Assembly (NCBI GenBank): GCA_032158295.1
Contig: CM063247.1
Span: 14,052,009 to 14,116,008 of the forward strand
DNA: 64,000 nt
Direction of reading: 5' to 3'
Source of the DNA: Pycnopodia helianthoides
Lineage: Eukaryota; Echinodermata; Asteroidea; Forcipulatida; Asteriidae
Part shown: piece by piece, positions 1 through 12,169 of the stretch
Layout of the letters: every line of letters begins with the position of its first letter
Numbering within the stretch: position 1 is the stretch's first letter
Made by a program: the position numbers and the translations under genes
Notes under the pieces: model-generated
The model's input: the letters and a program-made list of their open reading frames with translations, nothing else
Database searches by the model: none
Told to the model about the DNA's origin: nothing

Positions 1-37
1 TTAATTTAATACGGATTTTTTTTTTAAATGTCTTTAC

Positions 38-288
38 CACATTAAAACCGATCACCCCGAACGCATCATCACTCGCAGCTACAGTGATGGAGGCTTGACT
101 CGGGTTACCAATGACGCCGCTACCGCTGAATATCGCTATGGTAACAGCAAACGTTTCATCTGGTTCAGGGGTGTCATCGTCGATGGAGAAGAAGCTCCCT
201 GGAGAGTGGATGCTTCCGAACCAGCGGGGAAACTCAAGATGAAATCGGTGCCGACAAAATCTGCCATCGCAGCCATCTGATCTTGAAA
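38..288 (-). CDS. ADGRV1: ADGRV1 coding exon 3 (rest of Calx-beta repeat 1), with one frame break
   Basis: The acceptor CTCCCTTAG precedes 288 and the donor GTG|GTAAAG follows 38. The first part reads DFVGTDFILSFPAG and the last part DDDTPEPDETF to GVIGFNV, but the two lie in different frames. The break falls in the repetitive run around 170-195 (CTTCTTCTCC on the coding strand). With one added base the exon is 252 nt, exactly 84 codons, phase 0 at both ends. A base-calling error is the simplest explanation. Confidence 0.75.
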
Positions 289-3200
289 CTAAGGGAGAAC
301 AATAAGACATATATTACACAAGTGCTACGACCGGGGTTCGAACCCAGTTCGATGACACGGCCGTAATAACTTGAGTCTAATTAATCATCATCTTCCTGTA
401 CTGTGCAGAAACCTCCTCTTGAGTATCATTTAAAACAATTATTAATTGGTTTATTGCTAAAATAATATTGTAGCCAAAGGCTGAAATACATGAAATTTAC
501 AATATTAAAAATTAAAATGACAAAACCCAGAATAGAAAACAAAACTACATAGAAAAACATTCTAAAAACAACAATCAGTCAGTGTAATGAAGGTAATGTA
601 AATTGGATTTATTAAATTTTAAAACAGACTAAGATGATTATACCTCAAAAAATATTAATAAAATACAAGATACAAGGGCCCAATTTCATAGAGCTGCTTA
701 AGCACAAAAAGTAGCTAAGCAAAACAAAATTATGCTTACCAGAATAAGGTTACCGGCCAAACTACCATGTCACATGTTCAATTTGTGACTGGTATTCTGC
801 TGATTTCTGCTTAGAAGAAAATTGTTAAGCAATATTTTCTGCTTAAGCAGCTCTATGAAATTGGGCCCTGATCATATGGTGGACTTAGAGGAGAAGATTG
901 CACTATTTTCTATTCAGCAACTCAGTCATGTAAGGCTGAGGGCTTGTCCTGAATCTGGTAGTGCTACACCTGTATGGTTTGCATTTAGGTGGATTTCTAG
1001 GAGACATTGAGGATGTGTACTCAGAGTGTGGGATCCACCACTCAGAGAACTGTTGTGAGGAGCAAAATTTGTGTTGAAAAATTTCTGTAAATTCGCTCTC
1101 GCCTTAATGAAAAGGTTCCAATTCCAGTTTTATTAAGGAATCTTGGTAAGATGCGTGCTGTGTACCAAGGATGTACATGTACATACAGGCCTTAGGTATA
1201 GTCGCACATTGGTTGAGGTGCAAACAAGCAGGTGAAGACGCAGCTCAAGGTATAAAAAAACAGATGAATGATGTGCAAGTAAAAGCAGTTATTTAGTATT
1301 TTGTAATAAGGGGATGGCTGATTAGCTGAAGGTGACACCACGTATTTAACCATAACTTGATCAACACAAATTACCAATGCAACACTTTGGGGTTTCATCA
1401 ACTCACCCTGACCCTAACCCCAACAGCGGTGGCACTGTTGCCGGTTTTCTGCACCCTGACAACTGCTACACCCCCTTCTGTTATGCTGATGGTTGGGCTG
1501 GCAAAAGAGATTGAAGCTGATTGGGCAGCAGCTGAACCAATCAGCATCAACATGAACAAGGAGATGATAACCAACATGGTCCCTCTGGAGGGTCTGTCAG
1601 AAAAAAGATAAGAACGGAGAAGTTTTTTTTTTTAAATGATCAGTGTCCCAAGCCTCCTATGTGACAACTAAAGTAAATACAAAATGTTTTCACATTTTAG
1701 TTTTTTATTTCACATATCAAGTAATAATTCACAAGGCTGAATTGTAAACTTGGGTGTGATCCCTGGCTATACGGCAGTTACAGGTTGAACGGCCTCCGAC
1801 TGGCTTCCCCTGAACAAAGATATTTACAAAAAAGGGAGACCGCCAACATAAGGCCTAGATAGCTTAGTTGGTAGAGCGCTGGCACATTAATCCGGAGGTC
1901 GCAGCTGTTCAGGTCCCACTTTAGTCAATTTTTCTTTGCTCTTGAAACCCAAAATTTATTGAAAACAAAATTTGATTTGGAGTGCACCACATACAGTTAT
2001 CTCAGCACACTGTACACTTGTGAAGAGCCCTGTTAAAAACAGTATCAAAGCTACAACCATGCAGCCAGCCAGACCACTTGGAGAGAATTTTGACTAGCCC
2101 TCAGGTGTTTTAATTACACATAGCATTTGGCCAACGGACCACTGTTAAGGGAGAATGGTGTTATGAAGCAGGTATTTAAATTCAGTTTTGTGTTCAACAA
2201 AACAGCTTCACTAAGCCAATTAGAACAGATGTTGTTTCCCTGCAACTTCTCATCGTTACATATTTTTTAAAGAGACTTTCAATGTAAAAACCCAGTATAA
2301 TTAAATTGTGTACATAATTTGTCAGTTAATTAAATGCAGAGAATGATCATGTCGACCCAAACATTTCCTGCCCCAGTCTTGGCCTTCGTGCCCCTAGCAT
2401 TCCATGATAAAGTAGGTTTTTATACAATTCAACTGGATGGGTACATCCTTTGACTAGCACCAATTTCACTGGGTTTTTTTTAAGCAGAAAATATAACGAC
2501 ATGATAGAGGGTGACATGGTGTTTTGGTTGATAACCTTATTCTGCTAACCAAATATTATTTGTGCTAAGCTACAATTCAGTCAAAATTGGGACCAGATAC
2601 TCAGATCTGATAATTTCCACAAACCACTACGATCTCTGTACAATAAACAGTTCTTAGTATCATTTGTAACTGATAAATTCAAATGTTAATTTTTAAAGCC
2701 ACTGAATGGCGTTGACAAGATATCTTGTGTTAAATTATTCACATTTGAAAATAATAAATTTCCATTTTCTTGCCACACCCATCACTCCAGCATCCCTTTA
2801 AACCGTCCATTAATTAACAGCCCAGTGGGCGGTTCCTTTATTCTGAAATTGCTATTATTACCAAATCCTCCATCTGTACACAGTGTGCGATGTACATGTA
2901 CACACACAACGCCATGAGAAAATTCAAGGACAAAAGGCATCAGGGAGTTCCCTGAGTACTCAGCGTGATTAATCAATTAATTGTATACCATGCATTAATG
3001 ACTGCACTACTATAGTAATCTACATGTAGGCCAATACGTCATCCACCCAGTGGAATGCCCATATTTAAACCAACATGTGGTTTGTCAAGAAATAAACAGA
3101 ATACAAAAGTATGTAACTGAATCTTCATACTATGTACAAGCATGACAATAGACCTTTGTCAAGCTCAGTTTCCAATTAAATATTCGGTGCAATTCATTTA

Positions 3201-5921
3201 GTAACTCAATCTTCAACAGACCGTTAGCAAGCTGCTACATTTTAACATCCATCTTCGATGTCCCCTTTTTTTGCATTTGGCGATGAACAAATTATTATAA
3301 ACAAAGAGGAATCTCGACCTAATTTCATAAAACATGTAAGAGGATATTTTCTGCTTCTGGAGCACCTATTAGCAGACTTTCTACTTCACGTGTATTTAAC
3401 CACTGATTACATTAAGCAAAACAAATGGCATGCTCACTTGCAGGTAGTTCTTGTAAGCGGAGATGAGTGGTGCAACAATGCAACATTGTAATCAGGTACA
3501 GTAGGCACCAATATATATTCTTGAATGTTTGTAAAATACACTTAAAGGAACATTACAGAATTAGTTTTTGCTAACAAAACAGTTGCTGGCAGTGTAAGAA
3601 CTTTATGTAATCCACCATATACATAAACTGACAAACCTGTAGAAGTTTGAGATCGATCGGCTGTCTGGGTCACAAGAAAATAGTGAAAAACCGATTACAC
3701 ATTTGCATGAAATCATATAGGTTCAACAAATGAATAAAACGCTCACTGAGCGATAAACTCCAATCGACAAATAGTTTATTCATCTCTCATCAAATATGGC
3801 ATTTCAGACAGAAATATTTCAAGGGGCGTTTTCTACTAACATCATCATTAGACCGTGTAAGTTTTATGTATATCTGTGATCAAAAGTATATTTTACAAGT
3901 TTTTTTCTTACCAATTCTGTAATGTTCCTTTAAATTGCTCAAACAAATTTGTCTGCTCGTAGACCCCTTGCATCGGCTGCCATCGCTGAGGTTACAATTG
4001 ATTTAAATTCATGGGGAAGGGGGGGGGGGTGAATGCGCCAATGAGTTTCTATAGGGGAACTCCATTTTGTTAATTTTACTTCTTTTTTGTAACTCAAATG
4101 TGTTCATATTTTGTTACCCCGATCCACAAAGCTAAAGTAGTAGTCCAGGCCGATTTCCTACCTCCCGCCCAGGTAGTAGTTAATAAGCAGGACAGTTCTT
4201 TTCAGAACTAAGAAGTCTCCCGAATTCCGAAAATCTACTGCACGGTAGTAGAATAAATAGCAAGACAAGTTCTCTAAAGAACAAAATCTACACAGCAAAG
4301 TAGATATTTATACACATGGTGTTACCGCAAACCGATATAAAAATTATTCCTTGAAGATGTCAAACATTTTGGTTTTATTTGTTGGTTGACAATTATGCAA
4401 GACAGATCTATGAAGTGTTTTGTTTAAATATTTTGTTTTTATTTATTAAATATTTGACTGCCATGAACCCATTGTTTTACCATTTCAATCTCCAATATCT
4501 AGACGTTGAATAAAAGGATTACAAACAAAAAAGGCAACTTGATAAATGGATTATTGTAAATTTGTAAAAATACAGTTTTTAATATTTTCTTTATGTTTAA
4601 TACCTTATAAATTTATTGTCAATTTAAATAGTTGCCATAATTGTAACCCTCGATCCTCCTACACTGTCTCTACGTAAGGAGGATCAAGGGTTTCTATCTA
4701 TGTATTGAAAATGTTTTTTTATTTTTTATTTTATATATAAATATTTTATTATATAGCTCGCAGGAATCGCAGTATTCTTATTACCCTCCAGTCTACAACC
4801 GTTTGGAGGGACAAGGGTAACGATTATCGTAACTACCAAAAAGATCAAAGTAAACATCACAGTCTGAATTGACATAAAATGTTTGCCATGATTACAATGT
4901 AAGTAAAATGTACTTCAACAAATTAAAAAATAAACAAATTATAGAAAACCTGAGGGCGTGTTTAAAATTATTTATCTAGACAATCTTCCTCAGGGCTAGA
5001 ATTTGGGGGAAAAACCCACAAGACCGCAGGGCTTGTAGCTAAAAATATTTACTGGACCAGAATTTTGAGTACAAGACCAGAATTGAAGTGAGAAGAAAAA
5101 AGCCTAAACAGGTTAATATTTGAACTGTTTGAATTTGAAAAAGCACTGAGAGAAGATTGATCTCATTTGTATATTTTGGGTATGTAGTCTTTGATAATCA
5201 ACAGAATTGTATTTATCAGACTGAAAGTCAACATTTGAACACAAACACAAGACCGCCGGACTTGTCCGAACATGAGTTTACTGGCCCGATGCTAAAATCA
5301 CTGGCCTCGGGCCTGCGGTCCAGTGTTAAATTCGAGCCCTGATTCCTTACAACTTAACTTTGTCAACAAAAATTACAATACAAGTTTATTATAACCATCT
5401 GGGCAGAAACAATGGTCTCTAAGTATAGGGCCTAGCCCTAGGGGTAATGAAATCAGAGGAAAATACATCCGGGAAGAGTATTAATGAGTTATTTTTATGT
5501 AACCACCACACTGTATTCTAGTATTTCTACAACAATTGACAATTACATTTACAACTTGTTGAACAAGTTTAAATTCTTATCCTCTGTTGCCCCACGGAAA
5601 AATAGCATCGTAGGCAAAGTAAGTGAAATTAAGGGGTTCAAATTGTGTTTACAGCATCACCATAGGGATACTACCAATGTGATATAAAGGTATTGTTGAT
5701 GATGTCATTCTACAAGAACTCCGCAGAATCGTTCCTGAATCATCAACGGCTCTACACAACATTCCATTGTCCCATGACAAAAGCCCATTGGTCGGGGTCA
5801 TCACACACCGTGAAAACCGGTCACAACCCAGTGCGTTCACCCCAAATAGTTTCACCCGAAATCCAACGGCATGACAAAACAATGCAGCAGAATGTAGAAT
5901 ATCTTACCTCACGTCCCCCAT
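38..5921 (-). CDS. ADGRV1: ADGRV1-like adhesion GPCR, 5' end (coding exons 1-3; gene continues left)
   Basis: Very large adhesion GPCR (VLGR1/GPR98), a cell-surface protein with many Ca2+-binding Calx-beta repeats; in vertebrates it forms ankle links of hair cells and photoreceptors. Seen: three exons that splice in frame (5908-5921, 1407-1593, 38-288), giving about 151 residues. The start MGDVRPSRGT is followed by a hydrophobic signal peptide (LVIISLFMLMLIGSAAA) and then one Calx-beta repeat. That repeat has the motif DDDTPEPDETF and ends SDDAFGVIGFNV, which closely parallels the first repeat of vertebrate ADGRV1 as I remember it (DDD-PEPDETF, NDNAFGIISFNM). Known: Calx-beta also occurs in FREM proteins and Na/Ca exchangers, but a signal peptide directly followed by this repeat fits ADGRV1 best. 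Exon 3 has one apparent single-base frame break. The gene is head-to-head with GOLPH3, 6.4 kb apart start to start. The remainder of the receptor is outside the window. Confidence 0.82.
289..1406 (-). other. ADGRV1 intron 2
   Basis: Non-coding. It holds a foldback element (676-868) and a short tRNA-B-box-like stretch (GGTTCGAACCC, near 334). I see no further exon. Confidence 0.6.
676..868. mobile_element. GGGCCC-ended foldback MITE, copy 1
   Basis: About 190 bp whose two halves are near-perfect inverted repeats. The left end is GGGCCCAATTTCATAGAGCT and the right end is its reverse complement, with GCTTAAGCA motifs inside. The same element recurs at 15956, 19695, 43202, 55351 and 60125, so it is a non-autonomous dispersed family. 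No coding capacity. Confidence 0.85.
1407..1593 (-). CDS. ADGRV1: ADGRV1 coding exon 2 (signal peptide and start of Calx-beta repeat 1)
   Basis: The acceptor TTTCTGACAG ends at 1594 and the donor AGG|GTGAGT follows 1407. The exon encodes a hydrophobic stretch with a likely signal-peptidase site after AAA, then the first strands of a Calx-beta fold (SISFASPTISITEGG, then VAVVRVQKTG). It ends in phase 0, matching exon 3. Confidence 0.8.
1740..1935 (+). repeat. tRNA-derived SINE, copy 1
   Basis: A leader (GGCAGTTACAGGTTGA, then GAACAAAGATATT, then GGGAGACCGCCAACAT) is followed by a tRNA-like head with an A box (TAGCTTAGTTGGTAGAGCG) and a decayed B box. The same leader-plus-head order recurs at 39650 and 62175, and reversed at 28650. 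Confidence 0.7.
3542..3933. mobile_element. TTAA-flanked MITE, AGGAACATTACAG family, copy 1
   Basis: Bounded by TTAA on both sides, with terminal inverted repeats AGGAACATTACAGAATT and its complement. The interior matches copies at 19058-19432 and 44100-44474 nearly base for base. The TTAA target suggests mobilisation by a piggyBac-type transposase. No ORF. Confidence 0.85.
4991..5341. mobile_element. CAGGGC-ended element (hAT-like MITE candidate)
   Basis: Begins CAGGGCTAGAATTTGG and ends TTAAATTCGAGCCCTG, an inverted pair typical of hAT-type ends. The interior contains repeated GACCGC and CTGGCC motifs. A related element lies at 30583-30944. Flanking duplications are imperfect, so the class is tentative. 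Confidence 0.45.
5908..5921 (-). CDS. ADGRV1: ADGRV1 coding exon 1 (start codon)
   Basis: The ATG at 5919-5921 opens MGDVR, and 14 coding bases are followed by a strong donor, GAG|GTAAGAT. These 14 bases plus the 16 bases before the internal ATG of exon 2 make ten complete codons, so the two exons join in frame. The Arg-containing leader RPSR gives a normal positively charged n-region to the signal peptide. An upstream ATG (about 5978-5980) opens a short separate frame ending before this start, a possible uORF. The alternative is that translation starts at the exon 2 ATG (1575-1577) and this exon is only 5'UTR. Confidence 0.6.
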
Positions 5922-6662
5922 ATTTGGTGCTCAAGACTCACACTTCGAGGAATTGTCCACAGGAAATGTTGTCCGTCATGTCAGAAAAAAGCTATGCGTC
6001 TGGTTTTTAATGTTGAAGAGCTGAAAATTACGTTTGAGAAGTCATTCCTTTTGAACTCAGTTTGAAAATCACCAGCGATTCACCGTGAATGCCGTTTCCT
6101 TTCACTCCTTTACAGATATTCTTTCCTGCAGTTACTGAAATTAATTCGTGGATTGATTTAAAATATCCCTTTCGATGCTATTACTGGTCAATGGATTGAC
6201 GCAATGTGGCGAGACGCTATTTCCCTGGAAACGAAAAGATTGTAATTTAACTCCAAGCGTCAGTTGATCTTATCTTATGTGACTGATTGAAAAAAAACGA
6301 AGTCTGACATAAATAATTTCACTTGGCACTGGTGTCTAGTCCCATTCTACACGCAAATGAGATAGTGTAAGCGGTGCGCGGGGACCAGGGAACCTTTTAC
6401 TTTCAGTCAAGACTGCCAACCAAGAGAGGGGGCTGTTGACAACTACCTGTTTTTTAAATAATGTGCGGTGAACATTATTCACCCCCTGCGGGCGGTGTTG
6501 ATGAAAACGTGTAACCAAAAATGTTTTTCTAACCGAATTTTTACAGATGATGCAGCTTTCAAAACTACAAAATATGCACAAACTTTCGCTTTGCTACGGA
6601 CAATGCAAAACAAAAAAACACCAAACATGCAACATTTTATTTTATAGGCCTATACAAAACAT
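5922..6662 (-). promoter_or_regulatory. Putative ADGRV1 5'UTR and promoter region
   Basis: This lies directly upstream of the inferred ADGRV1 start. It has no repeat match elsewhere in the window and a modest CpG content near 6340-6500. I see no convincing TATA box. The transcription start cannot be placed from sequence alone. Confidence 0.35.
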
Positions 6663-9600
6663 AATTGGGTTGGTCAAGTTCATTCCGTGCAAACTCACCT
6701 GATGGGTTGCATGGCAGGCACTGTCTCAGATTTTGCTAATTTAAACCTATGGGTGCCTTGAACACACACATAATTTTAGAGTCCTACTCCTTGGCATTTC
6801 TGAGATATGACCCCTAAAAATTAAGCCCCGCCCCTTCAAATTGATATATTGTGTTTTTGAGCATTTTTAGAGGCCTACATCTACAAATGGAGAGAAGATA
6901 TGTAACTACAAATTAATAAACAGGGTATCTGGTATCCCATCAACTAGAATCTACTGTCAAAAGTAGCACAGCTCATTTGCATATCAAGGGTTAGGTCTTT
7001 AAAAACCTACATTTTGGCATGCGCAATGACTTTTTGTCATTTTTGAGACTCCCTAGTGCCTATGTGAAATGTACGATTGATTTTATATTTAATTTGGTTA
7101 TAAACTAGGTGCATATGTGTGAGATATTTTTAGTATAGACCAATCACACCTTTGATTGGTTTTTGGCAGGGGTCTAATTATGCGTCCTACTTTTTTTTAA
7201 GTGCCCCAAAACGCTGTTTTCAAGTGGTTATTTTACAACGTGGGACATTTCTGACATCTTTACCAATTTTTTCCTATAATACTTTGTACCCAGTCTACTT
7301 ATGTGAAACAAATAAAAATGGTTTCATTACTCCTTCATGGTCAGATTTTAATTTAAGTACATCTAGTATTTTGCATATTGTACATTTATAATGTATGTGA
7401 GATAAACACAACCTGGGCAAATTCGTGAATATTCATCACACTGATAAAAGGCAATAACTCTGTCAATCTGGTGCAAGGCTCCTTCCTTTTTTTTATTTCA
7501 GGCTCCGCTAAGATTCCTTTGTTCCTCTTTTCAGTTCTCTTGCTTTTTTTCACCAAAATGTTCTGACACATCAAGTTTCTCAGCGGTTTTCCCGACGGTC
7601 CAACTTGGTGGAGCATGAGTGAGAAGTTTCACCTTTTCTGTCCTTGTGGCATTGTGACACTTTTCTTTGAGGAGGTTGACTATTATTCTTTCCAAGTCTT
7701 CGCATTTGTTCACAAGATTGTTCTGCTTCTGATGAAGAACTCAGCTCCTCCTGTTGCACTTCTAACACTTTGGCAACTTTCATTTTTGTCACAGACTTAA
7801 TTTCTTTCAGTTTCCTTTTACCATTATTTAGTTTCGTCTCTTAGGGTAGTCTGACAGTTCAGTGGAGATACCACCCCTATTATAAGAAATGATGTGCTTG
7901 CAGCAAGTGACTCCTGCACAAAATTAGCCACTGGTTCATAAAAATTCATCGGTATTAGATTCACTCTGTTGGTTTGTGCACTTATAGTCCTGCAAGTTGT
8001 ACACAACTTTTGACCAGGCTTCATCAACCTGAGGGTTTACAGTTCTTATGCTATGTCCTCATCAATGAACCGTATTCTCTGGAAAAAAAACAAAGTTCAA
8101 AATATCTCTGTTAATGCCCTTTTTTCTTTAACCTTTCATCTCTTACTTATGAATTGAAAGAAAGACAATTTATTTTGTAGAGAATTAAGTGAGTGTTAAA
8201 CAACTTCATAAAATTTAGTTTTACAATTTACAAATTTAAATTTTTCCATTTTAACTTTGTTTCATGAATGGTTTTGGTTTGAAAGTGCTCATTGTTTTGA
8301 ATAGTAGCACAGCATAGATCGTCGTATACAATCATGTAGTCACATCAATCAACCTTTAAAAAAAACTACTGTTGACAAGATTCTTGTGTTGCTTCAATGG
8401 ATTACAACACTTTTTTTGAAGACTTGCACAACGTGATACATACACCTTTTCATGGTGGAAGTATTATGGTGCATGCTGTTTCTGGAAATGTCCACAGAAT
8501 TAAACATCTCCACTTTAATAGTCTCTTGTTTAAGACAGTCGTTTGAAGAAGACCAATTTTTCTGCAGTATACCTGTTTGTGGCAATCCTCCTTCAAAGCT
8601 GCACCAATGCTGCAGGGATTGACCTTTCCTGAACTTGTTGACGCCATCATGGAGCAAGAACTTGCTTTACCCACCAGTGAAAAGGTCGTCACATAGACTG
8701 TGGACCAATAAATCAGAGTATTGTGCTTACGGTCTGTTTATCTTTGTATTTCATAGTGTTAACTGATACTAGAATGCCAATGTGTTTGTCTAACTGTAAG
8801 GCTGCTGACTCTAATTTTGTTTGCTAGTCAAACTTTTTCAATGTTGACTCACAATAGTAACAACACTCTCAGTGGATGTTATTTTGGAGTTTTGAATGAG
8901 TAACAATACAGCACCAGTGCATGCATAACGGCCTAATTGCATATTTTATAAACAGCAAAAACGTTATAAGCATTATTCACTTCTTCTTTTTTACATGAAG
9001 GAGTAAAGAAACCATTATTTTTTTTCTCCCATAAGTAGACTGGATACAAAGTATTATTGGGAAAAAAATTGTAAATATGTCAGTAAAATGTCCCACTTTG
9101 TCAAATAATCATTTGAAAACGGCGTTTTGGGGCATTTTCACAGTCGGACCCATGTTCAGACCCCTGCCAAATATCCATCAAAGGTGTGATTGGTCTATCC
9201 TTATACAGGTCACACATATGCACCTAGTTTATAACCAAGTGAAATATAAAAGCAATCGGACATTTCACATAGGCACTAGGGGGCCTCAAAAATGACAAAA
9301 AGTCATTGTGCAGGCCGAAACGTAGGTTTTTAAAGACCTAACCCTTGATATGCAAATGGGCTGTGCTACTTTTGACAGTAGATTCTAGTTGTTGGGATAC
9401 CAGATACCCTGTATATTAATTGGTAGCTACATATCTTCTCTCCATTTGTAGATACAGGCCTCTAAAAATGCTCCAAAAGACACCCCAAAAAAATCAATTT
9501 GAAGGGGCGGGGCTTAGTTTTTTAGGGGGTCATATCTCAGAAATGCCAAGGAGTAGGATTCTAAAATTATGTGTGTGTTCAAGGAACCCATAGGGAATTG

Positions 9601-9701
9601 TTTTCATTTATTTATTTTTTTTATTAGCAAAATCTGGGACGGAGCCTGCCAAACTTTTCCGAATTTCAGGTGAGTTGGCACGGCCGAATGACCCAATATT
9701 T
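6663..9701 (-). mobile_element. About 3-kb transposon with about 700-bp inverted arms
   Basis: The left arm (about 6663-7341) and right arm (about 8994-9701) are long, diverged inverted repeats. Shared blocks include AAACTCACCTGA near the outer ends, GGGGCGGGGCTTA, CTCAGAAATGCCAAGGAGTA and, at the inner ends, CATGAAGGAGTAA with its complement. The outer ends both read ATTGGGT. Between the arms is a decayed minus-strand gene (7386-8692). The arms have diverged by scattered substitutions and small indels, so this is an old insertion. The transposase class is not recognisable. Confidence 0.8.
7386..8692 (-). pseudogene. Decayed transposon gene between the inverted arms
   Basis: Minus-strand coding remnants lie in successive different frames. 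One reads PGQKLCTTCR near 8000. Another, near 7531-7713, reads EKVKLLTHAPPSW then TVGKTAEKLDVSEHF, and a third continues KRNKGILAEPEIKKRKEP at 7386-7560. From memory, peptides like this (a CxxC motif, then PPSW, then a KEKGILA-type motif) occur in many uncharacterised repeat-encoded proteins of corals, Hydra, amphioxus and echinoderms. Several frame breaks show the copy is dead. I cannot assign a catalytic domain. Confidence 0.5.
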
Positions 9702-10129
9702 AAAATTTTCATTTTAATTTTCCGGTCAGATCTGCAGTAAGTTTGACTTAAGCATCTTTGATTATTTAAATTCGGTAAACATTAATTTCGTTAATGTGTG
9801 ATAAAACCGCATGTTTTTATTCAATATATCTGATAAATAATGGTTTAATTGGTTCTTTTTAATTGCTAGAGTTTACAGACACTTCATTTTTAATGATTAC
9901 TTTTTGGTTTTGTTTTTCCTTTTTTCTTTTCATACTTCTTCGCTGCGTTTGGTTTAATACGCCAAAAACAGTCGCCCCCCACCCCCTAGTTGACACAAAG
10001 AACAAAGAATATTCGTGTACGTATGATATGAGATGTTTCAATTTATCCATACATAATATGTGATAATAGGCCTGCACGCACTATGATGCAAGCATGTGTA
10101 CTAAGTACCTCAAAAAAGGCGACAGTCAC

Positions 10130-10560
10130 CAAAAACGTGGTTGAGTCGGACTTACTGAGAATGTTAAATCTTGAGTTTTCGGCTTTCTAGGTCCTTCAGC
10201 GCCTCTTACTTGGCAATTTTGACGTTCTTTTGCTGCTCTGCAGAAAAGTCTGTTCAGTCGTGCCTTTCTTCTCTCAATCAAGTTCGAGCACGTCACCCAA
10301 CTAGCCTTAATGCTTCTGTCGGCAATGCGGATGTTCTTTTTACGAATTCTGCTTCCATTGCCTCGACCTGATCTTGAATTAGCGCTTCAATCCTTGATGA
10401 ATCAGGATCAGATTTGTTGATCAGAGCCGCCAGAACCTTGCTTTGTCCAGAGCAATTTCTATCTTTCGAACTGTTTTATGTTGCCTCTTGCCTGGCCTTT
10501 CGCTTGCTTTGCAGGTTTATTTCTGTGTTCCTTTACGGAAATTGACTCTGAGTTGAAATG
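10130..10560 (-). pseudogene. Broken coding-like stretch, probably element-derived
   Basis: On the minus strand, one frame reads VLAALINKSDPDSSRIEALI and on to QDQVEAMEAEF before a stop. A neighbouring frame stays open for about 57 codons (SIKASWVTCSNLIERRKARL and on), rich in Arg/Lys. The two do not form a single frame and no splice sites separate them. It may be a transposon or retroelement fragment; no domain is recognised. Confidence 0.25.
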
Positions 10561-11208
10561 GCATCGAACCTTTCGTCAAAGCATGATGATCAAAGTATAG
10601 TGTTTGAACTTTTCAAAAGCTAAAGTTGTATGCACGTCCCTCTCTTCAGTCGACAGAGTCTATCAGCAAATTTTAGGTCTGCTGAAAGAGGAACCAACAG
10701 CTAGGGTATATCTATGTTCAGCAGGCGTGCATGAGCCTGAAGTGAGGGGCGTTGTGGTCAGTCCCCACTGGCAATACAGATTCAGTCTTGCGTAAATATT
10801 TCGAACAATTGGAATACGCAAGGAATGCGCCAAAAATTCCGTAACAGAAGAATGTCCGTCTTTTGTGCAAAACAAAACCACATTTTTTGTTTACAGATAA
10901 CATCAAAACTGCTTCGGGTTAGGACACGATTTGGAAACAAAAATAAACAATTTAGTTTTAGAGTTAACTTTAAAAAAAATAGCTTACTCTTGAATACAAA
11001 GCTGATTATTCCTTTACGTAATGTATGAGACAAACGTTCTCAAATTGTGTTTCCAATTACGGATTATTTTTCCTGCGTGGACATAACTGCTCCAGATTTT
11101 CGGCGATATCTCAAAAATGCTACCACCCATTTTGCAAAGAAATTTTCACAGTTTAGTTGTATTGTATAGAGGCCAATATTATCTACATTTTTATATGATT
11201 ATGAAACT

Positions 11209-11850
11209 GTAACCAGGGAGAGTTTAAGGAAAGGCATTGAACAATTTTATGCAGGTCTGATCAAAAGTGTTTTATGCGTTGCGACTTCTGGGGACTAAGT
11301 TTAATTTAATGCTTCTATATACCTGCAACAGTATGGCGTTCAAGCGATGAATTGGTGAGTTAGAGTGTAGAAAATAGTTATTGCAACAAACCTCAGAAAC
11401 GCTGCAATGTAAAATACAATGTGAAATGCTCAATTGCCGTAATTTTGTTAATATTAGAGTCCGTAGAGGATTCGGCCTCAAATTCACGGCAGAATGTCCT
11501 TAGTATAGAAATGCCTTTTTAGAGAAATATGGAATTATTTGTTTCACATTGTTAACACTGAACATATTCCTTTGTGCATTTAAGTAAACTCAAATTCATG
11601 ACCCGCTTGTAAGAATTGTATCCAATGCCATTCAAGCTGTTTCCAGTTACAAATAGTGTAGGCCATACTAGAAATTTATAGAGCATTAGAAGACATCAGA
11701 TAAATATTTATTCGGCAAATTACTATTTCCATGTTCCAAATTATGCACATAGTGTAAAGATTGTTTATTATTGTTCAGAAAAATAAAACACTTTTGATCA
11801 GACCTGCATAAAATTGTTCCTAGGCCTTTCCTTAAACTCTCCCTGGTTAC
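11209..11850. mobile_element. Foldback element with 66-bp arms
   Basis: The left arm 11209-11275 (GTAACCAGGGAGAGTTTAAG and on) is the reverse complement of the right arm 11784-11850 with few mismatches. The 510-bp interior has no ORF and no copy elsewhere in the window. Confidence 0.7.
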
Positions 11851-12169
11851 AAAACAATCGAAGCGGTTCCAGATACCAAAGGAATACTTTGATAGTGTTT
11901 TGTCATTAATTTTAGAATTTATTATTTTGTTCGCTTTTTAAAAATATTTTTTTTGATTACCGGTACTTTGGTAAGTGTAAAAATCAAAACGTTTCTTGTT
12001 TTTCTTCTTCCAATTATTTTGTTATCTATCTATGAATTCTGCATGAGATTTTCCATCTTTGAACAACACCTTGATCGGCTGAAACTAATCTATAATTGTA
12101 GGCCCTATTACTTTTAATTAAAGACACCCTTCCCATCGCGCAATAAAAAACAAGTCATCGACAATTCTT

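Larger units (their letters stand above)
1594..5907 (-). other. ADGRV1 intron 1 with dispersed repeats
   Basis: Inferred intron between the two 5' coding exons. It contains a tRNA-derived SINE (about 1740-1935), a degenerate GGGCCC-type element (about 2460-2590), a TTAA-ended MITE (3542-3933), a repeat shared with 42935-43085 and 29335-29395 (about 4130-4340), and a CAGGGC-ended element (4991-5341). The rest is AT-rich with no supported exon. Confidence 0.5.

Noticed and set aside
7152..7391. 79-codon plus-strand ORF with hydrophobic character
   Set aside because: It lies in the left inverted arm of the transposon and is not kept in the right arm.
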